This document shows positions 1 through 8,057 of a DNA stretch of 54,124 nucleotides, one piece after another. The position numbers were made by a program, and so were the translations under genes. The notes beneath the pieces were generated by a model. That model was not told the DNA's origin and did not search any database. It worked only from the letters and a program-made list of their open reading frames with translations. Origin of the DNA: Myxococcales bacterium (GTDB taxonomy: Bacteria; Myxococcota_A; Polyangia; Haliangiales; Haliangiaceae); contig CANKMW010000064.1 of the NCBI GenBank assembly GCA_947483555.1, positions 1 through 54,124 of the forward strand, written 5' to 3'. How positions within the stretch are numbered: the stretch's first letter is position 1; the number at the start of each line of letters is the position of its first letter.

Positions 1-90
1 ATCACCGCCGCAGGTCAGCGACGCCGCGATCGCGGCGACCGAGAGACCGCGCCAGCACCACCGACCAACACGCGAACGTTGAACTGCCAT
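1..90 (-). CDS. 5' end of a probable lipoprotein gene (partial)
   Basis: The minus strand opens with ATG at 90 and stays open for exactly 30 codons to the window edge. The translation has a basic N-terminus, a hydrophobic stretch (GLSVAAIAASLTC) and then CGGD, which looks like a lipoprotein signal peptide with a somewhat atypical lipobox. A GGAG sequence lies about 10 nt upstream. Lipoproteins elsewhere in the window (for example the CotH-like protein) also start with a CGGD-type mature end. The rest of the gene is outside the window, so the function cannot be named. Confidence 0.45.
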   Translation of the reverse strand, partial: MAVQRSRVGRWCWRGLSVAAIAASLTCGGD

Positions 91-811
91 GGGTGAGACT
101 CCGGAACGATCAGCCAGGGAATGATGCGTGGAGACTGGGTCACGCTGCTCGTCCGGCTTGTTCATGCTCTTGCTATCGGTGTCGCCCTGCAGCGGTTGCG
201 GATAAACTGCAAACACTTGAAAGGAATCATGTTGTGGCGGGCTCGACTCATCAACACAGCGGCAAAGCGAAGGATCCATTAACGTTCTGGTGGCGGGGTG
301 GTCAAGGCGAATCGCGGGATCGCAACCAGCCGCGTTCTGAACCTCCCTCCGGATGCGCGGACACGTCCCCACATGACATCCGAGACATCGTCCCGTGGGG
401 GTGAGGGCTCATTGACGCCGGGCGAGCCGTTCCGCGGACCTACGCGGTGCGATGCGGCCTGCCAGCTGGCTTCGCGGTCGCCGGTCGTGCGATGCGGGGC
501 AAGCGCGATGTCGGTCCGTAAGCGTGCACTGCTGTCGCCTCGCTCGGCCACTGTGCGTGGCTTGCTCGACCACTTCGTGAGCGTGTCGCGCTCGGGCGTG
601 CAGTCTGATCCCGTCGTGCTGCTGCGCGCGCATCGTGATCGTCGAGCACGTCAGTGGCCTCGATGTCGCGCGCAGCGGGGTTCCTGCTCGCCGACATGCC
701 GACGGGGCGGCGCGGTCTCGCACGCCGAAGGCACTCCGGGGAAAGCGCGAGGACCATGGCGATCAGCGCTACCGCTGCAAGCCGACGCTCGGGTAAGCTG
801 CCGGTTCGACG
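91..811. other. intergenic region without a supported gene
   Basis: Several frames are open by chance because of the high GC content, but none gives a recognisable protein, a signal peptide or a clean start. A hexamer TAAGCT lies 12 nt before the kinase start at 812 and may be its -10 element. I see no tRNA, clear terminator or long repeat. A small RNA or a decayed gene cannot be excluded. Confidence 0.4.
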
Positions 812-2284
812 ATGAGCACAACGGCTGGGCCGGGCGAGGCGACGCACACGGGTGGCGTCCGACTCGGCAAGTACGTGCTGGGCGCGCCGCTCGGCGTCGG
901 TGGCATGGCCGAGGTGTTCCGGGCGCACACCCTCGGTGCGGAGGGATTCCAGCGCGCGGTCGCGATCAAGAGGATCCTTCCAGACGCGAGCAAGAATCCG
1001 GCCTTCGGCGAGATGTTCATCGCGGAGGCGAAGCTCTCGTCGCGGATGCAGCACCCGAACATCGTGAGCGTCCTCGATTTCGATCGCGATCACGAGGGGC
1101 GGCTCTACCTGGTGATGGAGCTGGTCGAGGGCCGTGACCTCGATGGCCTGATCGAGTCGGGGCGGCTGCCGTACTCGACAATCATCTACACGATCACCGA
1201 GGCGCTGCGCGGGCTGGGCTACGCGCACGATCTGCCGGCGGGCGCGGATGGCGTGCGCGGGCTGGTTCATCGCGACATCTCGCCGCACAACGTTCTGATC
1301 TCCTGGAATGGCGCTGTGAAGGTCTCTGACTTCGGGATCGCAAAGGCGCGCGCGGCGACCGCGGCCAGCGCGTCGATCACGATCAAGGGCAAGCCGGCGT
1401 ACATGAGTCCGGAACAGATCAATGGCTCACCGCTCGACGGGCGCAGCGACCTGTTCGCGGTCGGCGTGATGCTGTGGCAGATGATGACCGGGCAGTACCT
1501 GTTCGCGGCGGGCACGACGACCGAGACGCTGGCGCGTGTGCTGTTCGCGCCGGTGCCGAGCCCGCGGACCGTGGTGGCGGACATCCCGCCGGATCTGGAG
1601 GCGGTGACGATGCGCCTCCTGGCGAGGGATCCAGCGCACCGCTACCCGACCGCGGACGACGCCATCGATGACCTGCTGCGCTGCCAGCAAGCGCCGCGCG
1701 ACGGTCGGCGCGAGCTCGAGCAGCTGCTCGTCGCGCGGTTTCCGCAGAAAGCGCCGGTGCGGACGGGACAGCGCAGCCGACCGGTGATGCCCGAGACGCC
1801 AGGCGCGCTACCGCAAGGGACACCCCAGGCGTCGCCCGTACCGCCATACGGCACCGTGCCGATGGGCGCGATGGGCGCCGAGACGCGCACCGCGCCGGCG
1901 ACCCCGGGCGCCATGGCCGCGGCGCCGCAGCCGACATCGCGGCGAGGCGGGCTGATCGTCGCGAGCGCGATCGGCGCGGCCGTGATCGCGGTCGTCGCCA
2001 TCGTCGTCGCGACCTCCGGTGGTGGCGGCGGTCGGGAACCTGGCGCCGCAGTCAGCGACGCCGCGGCGAGCGCGGTCACGGTCGATGCCGCGGGCGCAGC
2101 GGAGCCGCCCGTCGATGCCGCGGCGCCCGATGCCGGGCCGGTGATCGACGCGTCCGCGCCCCAGTCCGTCGTGGACGCGGGCCCCACGACGGACGCGCGC
2201 AAGCCCCGCTCGCGGGCTGGCGACGCCAAGGGTTCCGGATCCGGATCCGGGACGATCCACGAGATCCAGCTGCCCGGCCAGTAA
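812..2284 (+). CDS. membrane-anchored serine/threonine protein kinase
   Basis: Eukaryotic-type protein kinase of 490 residues. The kinase domain occupies about residues 20-290: glycine-rich loop GVGGMAEV near 28-35, ATP-anchoring Lys53 in VAIK, catalytic loop HRDISPHN starting at His153, DFG starting at Asp173, and SPEQ in place of APE. The HRDxSPxN form is characteristic of myxobacterial Pkn kinases. A Pro/Ala-rich linker leads to a single membrane span (about residues 379-401). The C-terminal tail is a DAA-rich, presumably periplasmic segment ending in a Ser/Gly run. This predicts a cytoplasmic kinase with a short external tail and no recognisable sensor domain. The next two genes follow on the same strand and may be functionally linked. 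The ATG at 812 is chosen because the kinase N-lobe begins just after it. Confidence 0.95.
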   Translation: MSTTAGPGEATHTGGVRLGKYVLGAPLGVGGMAEVFRAHTLGAEGFQRAVAIKRILPDASKNPAFGEMFIAEAKLSSRMQHPNIVSVLDFDRDHEGRLYLVMELVEGRDLDGLIESGRLPYSTIIYTITEALRGLGYAHDLPAGADGVRGLVHRDISPHNVLISWNGAVKVSDFGIAKARAATAASASITIKGKPAYMSPEQINGSPLDGRSDLFAVGVMLWQMMTGQYLFAAGTTTETLARVLFAPVPSPRTVVADIPPDLEAVTMRLLARDPAHRYPTADDAIDDLLRCQQAPRDGRRELEQLLVARFPQKAPVRTGQRSRPVMPETPGALPQGTPQASPVPPYGTVPMGAMGAETRTAPATPGAMAAAPQPTSRRGGLIVASAIGAAVIAVVAIVVATSGGGGGREPGAAVSDAAASAVTVDAAGAAEPPVDAAAPDAGPVIDASAPQSVVDAGPTTDARKPRSRAGDAKGSGSGSGTIHEIQLPGQ

Positions 2285-2360
2285 GTAGGACGCAACCGGC
2301 GGGTGGGTGCGGTCGATAGCTCCAAGCAAGCCGGCGCGCAGAGCGCCGCCTTAATGAAGG

Positions 2361-3278
2361 ATGAACCACGTGATACCTCGCCCACCTACCCTGGTCTTGC
2401 CCGTCGTCGCGCTCGCACTCCTCGTCGCCGCAGTCCCGGCGGCGGCGCAGGACTCGGGACAGTCGCGCGTGATCCTCGTCGATGAGGGTGGCTCCTACGA
2501 CGTCACCGTCCACCCCGACTTCGTGACCGTGTTCTACCTGCCGGACAAGATCTTGAAGGCGCTGGCGTCGGACACGACCGGCTACGAGGTGAAGCCGATC
2601 GGCGCCACCAGCCTGGCGATCCGTCCGCTCAAGGCCGACGCGAAGCCGGCCAACCTGGCGCTGGCGACCGAGACGATCAAGGTGTCGGTGATCTTGCGGA
2701 TCGCCAAGACCCGCGACGAGGCGCTCACCCAGGTGACGTTCAAGCGCGCCGACGTCGAGGCCGAGGTGCAGCGCCGCATCGAGGAGCGCGTGACGAAGCG
2801 GACCGCCGAGCTCGAGGCGAAGATCGCCGAGATGCAGAAGACGATGGATGCCGAGCTGCCGAAGGTGGCGGACGGGCTCATCGCCGCCCGGCTCCTGCAG
2901 CGACGCGAGGTGCGGAAGTTGAACGCGATCGAGCGCAACGACGACAACGTGATCGTGGAGGCGACCGAGGTCTTCTTTCTCGGCGAGGACGCCTACGTCG
3001 TGTTCCGGATCGAGAACCGCAACAAAGCGCCGTACCGGCTGGCTACCGTCGAGGTCAAGGACGGCGCCGGCGACCGGGCCGGCGTCGTGCGCTTCGTCAG
3101 CGATGCCGCCGAGGCGGCGGGCAAGGGTGTCATCGGCGTGGTGCGGCCGGGCGGCAAGGGCTCGGGGGTCGTCGTCGTGCGCCGATCAGGCGACCTGATC
3201 GGCAAGAAGCTCGCGCTGGTGGTCGCCGAGCCGGGCGGACGCGGCCGGGTGGTGGTGGATCGGGTCGTGCTCCGATGA
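2361..3278 (+). CDS. exported DUF2381-like protein
   Basis: A 305-residue protein with a clear Sec signal peptide ending in AAAQD. After it come a beta-rich N-terminal part (VTVHPDFVTVFYLPDKI), a charged central helix likely to form a coiled coil (about residues 130-175), and a C-terminal beta-rich domain. Size, layout and position next to a Ser/Thr kinase match the DUF2381/TIGR02268 paralogous family of myxobacteria. That assignment is from memory of the family and was not searched. The N-terminal part also recalls VirB9/TrbG-type beta domains. The next gene starts inside its stop codon (ATGA), so the two are co-translated. Confidence 0.65.
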   Translation: MNHVIPRPPTLVLPVVALALLVAAVPAAAQDSGQSRVILVDEGGSYDVTVHPDFVTVFYLPDKILKALASDTTGYEVKPIGATSLAIRPLKADAKPANLALATETIKVSVILRIAKTRDEALTQVTFKRADVEAEVQRRIEERVTKRTAELEAKIAEMQKTMDAELPKVADGLIAARLLQRREVRKLNAIERNDDNVIVEATEVFFLGEDAYVVFRIENRNKAPYRLATVEVKDGAGDRAGVVRFVSDAAEAAGKGVIGVVRPGGKGSGVVVVRRSGDLIGKKLALVVAEPGGRGRVVVDRVVLR

Positions 3279-3931
3279 TGAGGCGAACCGGCGCCGCTCT
3301 CGTCGGGGGGCTCTCGGTCACCCTCGTCGCTGGCCTGGCGCATGCCGACCGCCGCGAGGCGTCACTCCACGCCCACATGGTTGGCGGCGTCGCGACGTCG
3401 GCGGACGAGGCGGTGAGTAGCGACGCGACAGCGCCGCTGGGTGGCCTCGCCGTGCGTGCCAGCTACGCCACGAGCAACCTGTACCAGTACGACGTCTCGC
3501 TGTCGCTCCTGGGCACGGGCGGCGCGTCGTTCTCGTCGGCGACGTTCATGCCCGCCGGCAGGCCGCCAGTGACGGGGCCGTTCACGGTCGGTCAGCAGGT
3601 GACGCGCCTCGACGGCGGCATCACGCTGCGCTTCGGTGTCGCGTGGATCCCGACGGTGCGGCTCGCCTCCGGGGTCCAGGGTCGCCGACGAGGCGGGCCA
3701 ATCGTCATGGGCGGTGGCGGCGAGGTCAGCGGCGAGGACGCGACCGGTCGCGGTGCGGCGCTCGTCGTCGACGTGGTCGGCACCGCGACCGTCGGGCTCG
3801 ACCATCGCATCAACCGCCGGCTCATCGTCGGTGTCGCGATCGGCGCGAGCATGGCGGTCCCGCTTGGCGGCGAGGCGTTCCGCACGCTCGAGGCGACCCT
3901 GCATGTGAGCCGGTATTGGTACCCCCGCTGA
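3275..3931 (+). CDS. putative outer-membrane beta-barrel protein
   Basis: A 218-residue protein with an N-terminal signal peptide (cleavage near LAHA-DRR). The body alternates short hydrophobic and polar segments rich in Gly, Ser and Thr and ends in the aromatic-containing SRYWYPR, as expected for a small outer-membrane barrel. The ATG overlaps the stop of the preceding DUF2381-like gene by 4 nt, giving a translationally coupled pair behind the kinase. No specific family is recognised, and the barrel call is inferred from pattern only. Confidence 0.6.
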   Translation: MMRRTGAALVGGLSVTLVAGLAHADRREASLHAHMVGGVATSADEAVSSDATAPLGGLAVRASYATSNLYQYDVSLSLLGTGGASFSSATFMPAGRPPVTGPFTVGQQVTRLDGGITLRFGVAWIPTVRLASGVQGRRRGGPIVMGGGGEVSGEDATGRGAALVVDVVGTATVGLDHRINRRLIVGVAIGASMAVPLGGEAFRTLEATLHVSRYWYPR

Positions 3932-4025
3932 CGCCGGCCTGGCGTACGCCGTCCGGGAGCGCAACCAAACGGCCAGATCGATCCCGAGTGGTTGACACTC
4001 GGGGGTGTCTCGATCCCGGCGGTCG

Positions 4026-4031
4026 TAGGCT
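4026..4031 (+). promoter_or_regulatory. candidate -10 hexamer TAGGCT
   Basis: TAGGCT lies 9 nt before the ATG of the FHA gene, with no Shine-Dalgarno sequence between. It fits the TAnnnT pattern seen before many genes in this window and implies a very short or absent leader. Confidence 0.4.
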
Positions 4032-4040
4032 GGATCGACG

Positions 4041-5204
4041 ATGCTGAAGCAAGACCCGCCACGGCGCGCGCGAACGACCGCCAAGAAGGGGCCCAAGGGC
4101 ACCAACGAGCTGACTGGCTCGTCGTTCTTCAAGACGGCACCGCCGAGCCGCATCACCAACTTCCGCGTGCGAGGCACGGGCAAGCACATCGAGCTGCCCA
4201 CGGTCGTCACGTACACCGTCGGTCGGGAGCCGACGCCGGACGATACGCCCGAGCCGCGCGCGGACGTGCTGTTGCCGACTCCCCGAAAGGGCGTCTCGCT
4301 CGTGCATGCGACGTTCGAGTGGCGTGGCGACCGGCTCTGGTGCCGCGACGCGGCCTCGACCAACGGCACGATGGCGAACCACGAGCCGCAGCGGGACTGG
4401 TTCAACGTCTCGAGCGGAATGCGGCTCGACTTCGGCGACACGAGCGTCATCGCGATGGACTGGCGGCTCACCGATCTGTGCGAGCCGCTGGCGTGGTGTC
4501 TGGGGCTCGACGCGATCCAGGAGGTCGATCGGGCGGTCAGCCTGGTGCAGAAGGACGGGCCGCTGCTGCTGACCGGCCCGCGCGATGGCGATCAGGAATG
4601 GCTGGCGCGGAAGATCCACGAGGCATCGGCGCGGCGCGAGCAGCCGTTCACGGCCTTCACGACGCCCCTCGGCCGCGGAGCCGAGGACAAGCTCGACGAG
4701 GCCGGCTTCGGCACCGTGTTCGTCGACCTGACCGCCGTGGGCAAGGTGACGGCCGCCTTCGCCAGCAGACTGTTCGAGGGGCAGTCGCCGCATCTCAAGC
4801 TGCGCCCGATCATCGCGGCCGAGACACACAACGAGAGCCATCGCGCGTTCCAGCAGCTCGGACAGGGCCACACGCTCGCGCTGCCGTCGCTCGAGAAGCG
4901 TCGGCACGAGGTCGAGCGCCTGCTCGATCAGCTCATGGACAACCACGAGTCCACGCTCCGTATCCGGGACCTCGGCTCGCCCTGGGCGGAACGCCTCGTC
5001 GAGTACGAGTGGGCGGGCCTCGGCGAACTGCGCGAGGCGGAGCGGCGGATCCGCGCGCTGTTGGAGAACGGGAACAACAAGACGCTCGCCGCGAAACAGG
5101 TCGGCATGAGCCGGCAGGCGTTCACCAAGTTCCTGACGAAGATCTTGGGGCGCACAACGTCTGGGTACGCGTCGACGGCAACACACCGGTCGCGTCGACC
5201 GTGA
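4041..5204 (+). CDS. FHA-domain protein with degenerate sigma-54-activator-like core and Fis-type HTH
   Basis: A 387-residue protein in three parts. Residues about 50-140 form an FHA domain (GRE, then VSLVHATFEW, then STNGT), which binds phosphothreonine peptides. Residues about 150-310 align by eye with the AAA+ core of sigma-54 enhancer-binding proteins. Where the Walker A motif GESGTGKE should be, the protein has GPRDGDQE (near 178-185), and the sigma-54-contacting GAFTGA loop is absent. Residues about 330-372 are a Fis-type helix-turn-helix (ALLENGNNKTLAAKQVGMSR). The protein could therefore bind DNA and phosphopeptides but should not hydrolyse ATP or remodel sigma-54 holoenzyme. The Ser/Thr kinase upstream is a plausible source of the phosphosignal. 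Confidence 0.8.
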   Translation: MLKQDPPRRARTTAKKGPKGTNELTGSSFFKTAPPSRITNFRVRGTGKHIELPTVVTYTVGREPTPDDTPEPRADVLLPTPRKGVSLVHATFEWRGDRLWCRDAASTNGTMANHEPQRDWFNVSSGMRLDFGDTSVIAMDWRLTDLCEPLAWCLGLDAIQEVDRAVSLVQKDGPLLLTGPRDGDQEWLARKIHEASARREQPFTAFTTPLGRGAEDKLDEAGFGTVFVDLTAVGKVTAAFASRLFEGQSPHLKLRPIIAAETHNESHRAFQQLGQGHTLALPSLEKRRHEVERLLDQLMDNHESTLRIRDLGSPWAERLVEYEWAGLGELREAERRIRALLENGNNKTLAAKQVGMSRQAFTKFLTKILGRTTSGYASTATHRSRRP

Positions 5205-5325
5205 TCAAGGTGCGGCAGCAGTAGTTGCGAAACGATGCGGGAGCACACGACCTGGTCAGCCGTGCCACCTCTCCCCGCTTGAGCGATGGAGCGCGGACGG
5301 GTGGTTGGCCTACGATCTGGTCGCC

Positions 5326-7026
5326 GTGACTCCTGCCCCGCCACCGCTCGCCCGGCTCCGAGCACTCGTGCAGCGGGGTCTGGAACCGACGGCAGTTGCG
5401 CTACTTCGCGCGCACGCCGACCTGGTCGACGAGTTGATCGCCGCCTACGGGTCGCTGGCCCGCGCGCGACTCGCAATCGGCATCCGTCGTGCCGCATCGT
5501 ACGAGACCGACGAGATCGCGCTCGCGGCGTTGCGGCACATCGTCGGCGCCGGCGAGCGGACGACGCCAAAACGGCTTCGCGAGCTCGGCGAGGAGATGTT
5601 GCTCAAGTACATCTACGGCCGTTTCGGCTCGATCACCAGGGCCCGCGAGCTCGTCGGCGCGGCGGCGCGGCTCGAGCGTCCGCGCGTGCAGCACCTCCCG
5701 CGTCAGGACGCGCTGACAGAACTGCGCCGCCTCGTCGATGACAACCCTGGTCTGCGCGCCCAGGACGTTGGTGGAGCGCTGTGCTCGGCCCTCGTCCACC
5801 ATTTCGGCACGCTGACCGCTGCGTTCGCCGAACTCGGAATCCATATCGGGCCGAAAACGAAGTGGAATGCAGAGCTGGCCGTCGCTGCGCTGGCGGACCG
5901 GCTCAGGGAGGGCAAGCGCAGCACGAACCGCTCGCTGCTGGCCGATGGGCGCGCCGATCTGTGGAACGCGATCCATCGGTACGTCGGCGGCGTCCCCGAG
6001 GCGCGTCGGCGGGCCGAGTCGATGGTCGGGATTCGACACGACCCTCCAGCCACCGCGTCGTCCGCGCTCACGAAGCGGCACCGCGCGCGCGACCTGGCCG
6101 CCGGGCGCCGCCGCCCCAAGCGTCCCCGCGTCCGCACGGAGAAGAAGCTGTCACCGTCGTCGCCGCCGGCGGTCGCCAACAATGAGGACGCCCGGCCAGA
6201 GCCTCGGAACCGGAAGCGGGGCGGTGGCGCAGCCGCCGGCAACCACGCAGAGGTTCGGCCCCGGCAGCGGAGTGGTGCTGGAGCGGCGGCCGCGCCCGCG
6301 CCGGCGACACCATGCGCCCAGGTGTCCCCGGTCTCGCGCGAGCCACTTCGACCCTCGGTACCAGCGACCGGCGACGGGACACTGGCTGGCCGGTGGGCGG
6401 CGTTCGTCATAACCTGCGCCGATGCGGCCGCGCGCGGCGACGCGCCACCCGCCGAGTTCAACACGCTGCCACTGGAGGCGATCTTCGCCAGCTTGCACGG
6501 CGAGGTCGCGCGGGCAGGGGCGGTGCTTGTCGAGGTTGCCCGAGCCCGAGCCGAACTGCTCGAGTTGCAGCCGACCGGAGCCCAGCACGTCGCGCTGTCC
6601 GACGTCCTCAACGCGCTCGAGTGCGTGGGGGTCCGGTTGCCGGCGAGCCTCGTGGCGCTCAGGCGCGTGTGGATCATGCAGCTTCCCAACGTCCTGAGCT
6701 CCACCGCGACCATCGTCGCGAGGCTCGCGGTCATGCCGGCGACCAAGGACCATGGCGAACTGCGCGACGGCGAAATGCGCCAGGGAGCGCCCGAAATTGC
6801 GCGGCTTCTGGCGCGGCTGACGAGGCGCCGCCGAAGCAACGGAGACGAGGCGAGGTGGCGGAGGATGGTAGCGGCGGCGGTCCGGGGCGGACCCGGCAAT
6901 CTCGACCGAGCGGGTGTGCTGTGGGCAGGGCGAGTCCTCTACCACCGCCTTGGGGGCGCGCCGCTCGGCGAGGTGGCGGGGCGGCTTCTGCGCGAGGCGA
7001 CACGCCAGGGTCGTGCGCTCGGCTGA
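5326..7026 (+). CDS. protein with four tandem HNR-like helical repeats and a basic linker
   Basis: A 566-residue protein from GTG at 5326; a TTG 21 nt upstream in the same frame is possible but less likely. The first 240 residues hold four diverged units of about 55-65 residues, each ending in a similar motif: IAAYGSLARARLAIGI, IYGRFGSITRARELVG, LVHHFGTLTAAFAELGI, and a weaker fourth unit (IHRYVGGVPEARRRAE). These resemble the homing-endonuclease-associated repeat (HNR), a small helical unit thought to bind DNA. A long basic, Pro/Ala-rich, probably disordered linker follows (about 250-360). The C-terminal region of about 200 residues is mostly helical and unrecognised. No nuclease motif is visible. 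A TACGAT hexamer lies 9 nt before the GTG. Function unknown; nucleic-acid binding is an inference. Confidence 0.7.
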   Translation: MTPAPPPLARLRALVQRGLEPTAVALLRAHADLVDELIAAYGSLARARLAIGIRRAASYETDEIALAALRHIVGAGERTTPKRLRELGEEMLLKYIYGRFGSITRARELVGAAARLERPRVQHLPRQDALTELRRLVDDNPGLRAQDVGGALCSALVHHFGTLTAAFAELGIHIGPKTKWNAELAVAALADRLREGKRSTNRSLLADGRADLWNAIHRYVGGVPEARRRAESMVGIRHDPPATASSALTKRHRARDLAAGRRRPKRPRVRTEKKLSPSSPPAVANNEDARPEPRNRKRGGGAAAGNHAEVRPRQRSGAGAAAAPAPATPCAQVSPVSREPLRPSVPATGDGTLAGRWAAFVITCADAAARGDAPPAEFNTLPLEAIFASLHGEVARAGAVLVEVARARAELLELQPTGAQHVALSDVLNALECVGVRLPASLVALRRVWIMQLPNVLSSTATIVARLAVMPATKDHGELRDGEMRQGAPEIARLLARLTRRRRSNGDEARWRRMVAAAVRGGPGNLDRAGVLWAGRVLYHRLGGAPLGEVAGRLLREATRQGRALG

Positions 7027-7075
7027 CACTGGTGTGTCAGGGGCGCAGTGCGGGCGCGTGCTGTGCCCGGCGGTG

Positions 7076-7600
7076 TCATCTCCGGATCGCGCGCGCGGTC
7101 GGGAACACCGGATCGGAGCGCTCGAGGAGCGTGCGCTCGCGCAGGAACAGGAACGGCTCGATCACGAGGAGCACGGGGCCGATGATCAACTGGCCGAGGA
7201 TGCTCGTCGCGATGAGCTCGTCACCGACCAGGCGCTCGACGTTGGTGAGCAGGTGGCTCAGCAAGATCACGAAGCCGGTCACGACGCTGGCCACCAACGA
7301 CACCGTCGCGGCGATCCAGGCCCGGCCGAAGCCGCCGCGCCGCGAGGTCCACGCGACCACTGCCACGACCGCGAAGCACATCATCGCCACCAGGCCGCCC
7401 TCGTTCAGGCCGTAATGCACGTCGCCGCCATGGTCGGACTCCATCCGGTGCGCCGGCAGCGGGCCTCCGATCACGCCGAGCACGGCGAAGCCGGCAAGCG
7501 CTATCACAAGGCCCTTGCGCCAGGCCGCCCGCGCGCCGGTCAGCGACAACTCGCGGAGCCGCCGGCGCCTCGCGTGCGGGTTGCGAATGACCGGCTCCAC
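7076..7600 (-). CDS. small integral membrane protein
   Basis: A 174-residue protein starting at GTG 7600. It has a basic N-terminus (RRRRLRELSLTG) and four likely membrane spans: about 30-48, 68-84, 97-117 and 133-152. No catalytic motif or known family is recognised. It runs convergently toward the HNR-like gene. A TAGCAT hexamer 6 nt before the GTG suggests a leaderless transcript. Confidence 0.7.
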   Translation of the reverse strand: MEPVIRNPHARRRRLRELSLTGARAAWRKGLVIALAGFAVLGVIGGPLPAHRMESDHGGDVHYGLNEGGLVAMMCFAVVAVVAWTSRRGGFGRAWIAATVSLVASVVTGFVILLSHLLTNVERLVGDELIATSILGQLIIGPVLLVIEPFLFLRERTLLERSDPVFPTARAIRR

Positions 7601-7728
7601 GCCCCAATGCTATCACCACGCCTCGCGGCGGCCGGCGCACTCTGATCGTTGGCGGAGCGCACGTACATGACGGCGCCCACGGCGAACACGATGCCGGCGA
7701 CCACGATGACCACGATGCCGGCCAGCAT
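7540..7728 (-). CDS. possible small single-span membrane protein
   Basis: A 62-codon frame beginning ATG at 7728 encodes a strongly hydrophobic segment (MLAGIVVIVVAGIVFAVGAV) followed by a polar Ala/Arg-rich tail. It overlaps the 5' end of the next membrane-protein gene by about 60 nt in another frame, which counts against the last third being real. No Shine-Dalgarno sequence or known family is recognised. It may be a genuine microprotein or a chance open frame. Confidence 0.25.
   Translation of the reverse strand: MLAGIVVIVVAGIVFAVGAVMYVRSANDQSAPAAARRGDSIGAWSRSFATRTRGAGGSASCR
7607..7612 (-). promoter_or_regulatory. candidate -10 hexamer TAGCAT
   Basis: Six nt before the GTG start of the membrane-protein gene; no ribosome-binding site lies between. 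Confidence 0.45.
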
Positions 7729-7831
7729 TGCGATGCCCCACCGGAGCGACCCAATGAGTGCGTTGGCCTACGTGCTGCGGAACGATTCGTTCCGCATTTC
7801 GTTCCGCGAACGCGATTCAGCGGAGACCGCC

Positions 7832-7868
7832 AAGGGTCCCGCAGTTACGCGAGACCCTTGACGTTTTT
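7832..7868 (+). terminator. hairpin with T-run next to the tRNA 3' end
   Basis: AAGGGTC (7832-7838) pairs perfectly with GACCCTT (7853-7859), and CGC/GCG continues the stem inside one mismatch. GACG and five T follow on the plus strand, as in an intrinsic terminator. The element sits directly 3' of the minus-strand tRNA, where the hairpin could also act in 3'-end formation, although no T-run follows it on that strand. Confidence 0.5.
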
Positions 7869-7943
7869 GGTGGAGCTGTGGGGGATCGAACCCCAGACCT
7901 CTAGAGTGCGATTCTAGCGCTCTCCCAGCTGAGCTACAGCCCC
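7868..7943 (-). tRNA. tRNA-Ala (anticodon CGC)
   Basis: The reverse complement folds into a complete cloverleaf. The acceptor stem GGGGCTG pairs with CAGCTCC and is followed by A and an encoded CCA. The D arm is GCTC/GAGC, the anticodon stem CTAGA/TCTAG encloses the loop ATCGCAC, and the T arm has TGGGG-TTCGATC-CCCA. Anticodon CGC reads GCG, a frequent alanine codon in this GC-rich genome. A clear sigma-70-type promoter lies 36 nt upstream. Confidence 0.97.
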
Positions 7944-7978
7944 GAGTTGTCAGGCGTCGCGGACCGACGCAGGCGGGT

Positions 7979-8007
7979 TAGGTATCAGGCAGGGTGCGGG
8001 CTGTCAA
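7979..8007 (-). promoter_or_regulatory. sigma-70-type promoter of the tRNA-Ala gene
   Basis: On the minus strand a perfect -35 TTGACA (8007-8002) is followed after 17 bp by TACCTA (7984-7979), and 35 nt later by the tRNA 5' end. The -10 is a weak match, but the -35 and spacing are ideal. Confidence 0.65.
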
Positions 8008-8057
8008 GACGGGCTCGACGGGTGCGCCTTTCGGCGGTGCGGTGCGTTGCAGCAGGC

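Noticed and set aside
298..1137. 279-codon plus-strand frame overlapping the kinase start
   Set aside because: Overlaps the kinase catalytic domain in another frame, has no recognisable domain and an Arg-rich composition typical of shadow frames in GC-rich DNA.
7649..7861. 70-codon plus-strand frame before the tRNA
   Set aside because: Thr/Met-rich product is antisense to the hydrophobic minus-strand frame; no start signal or family.
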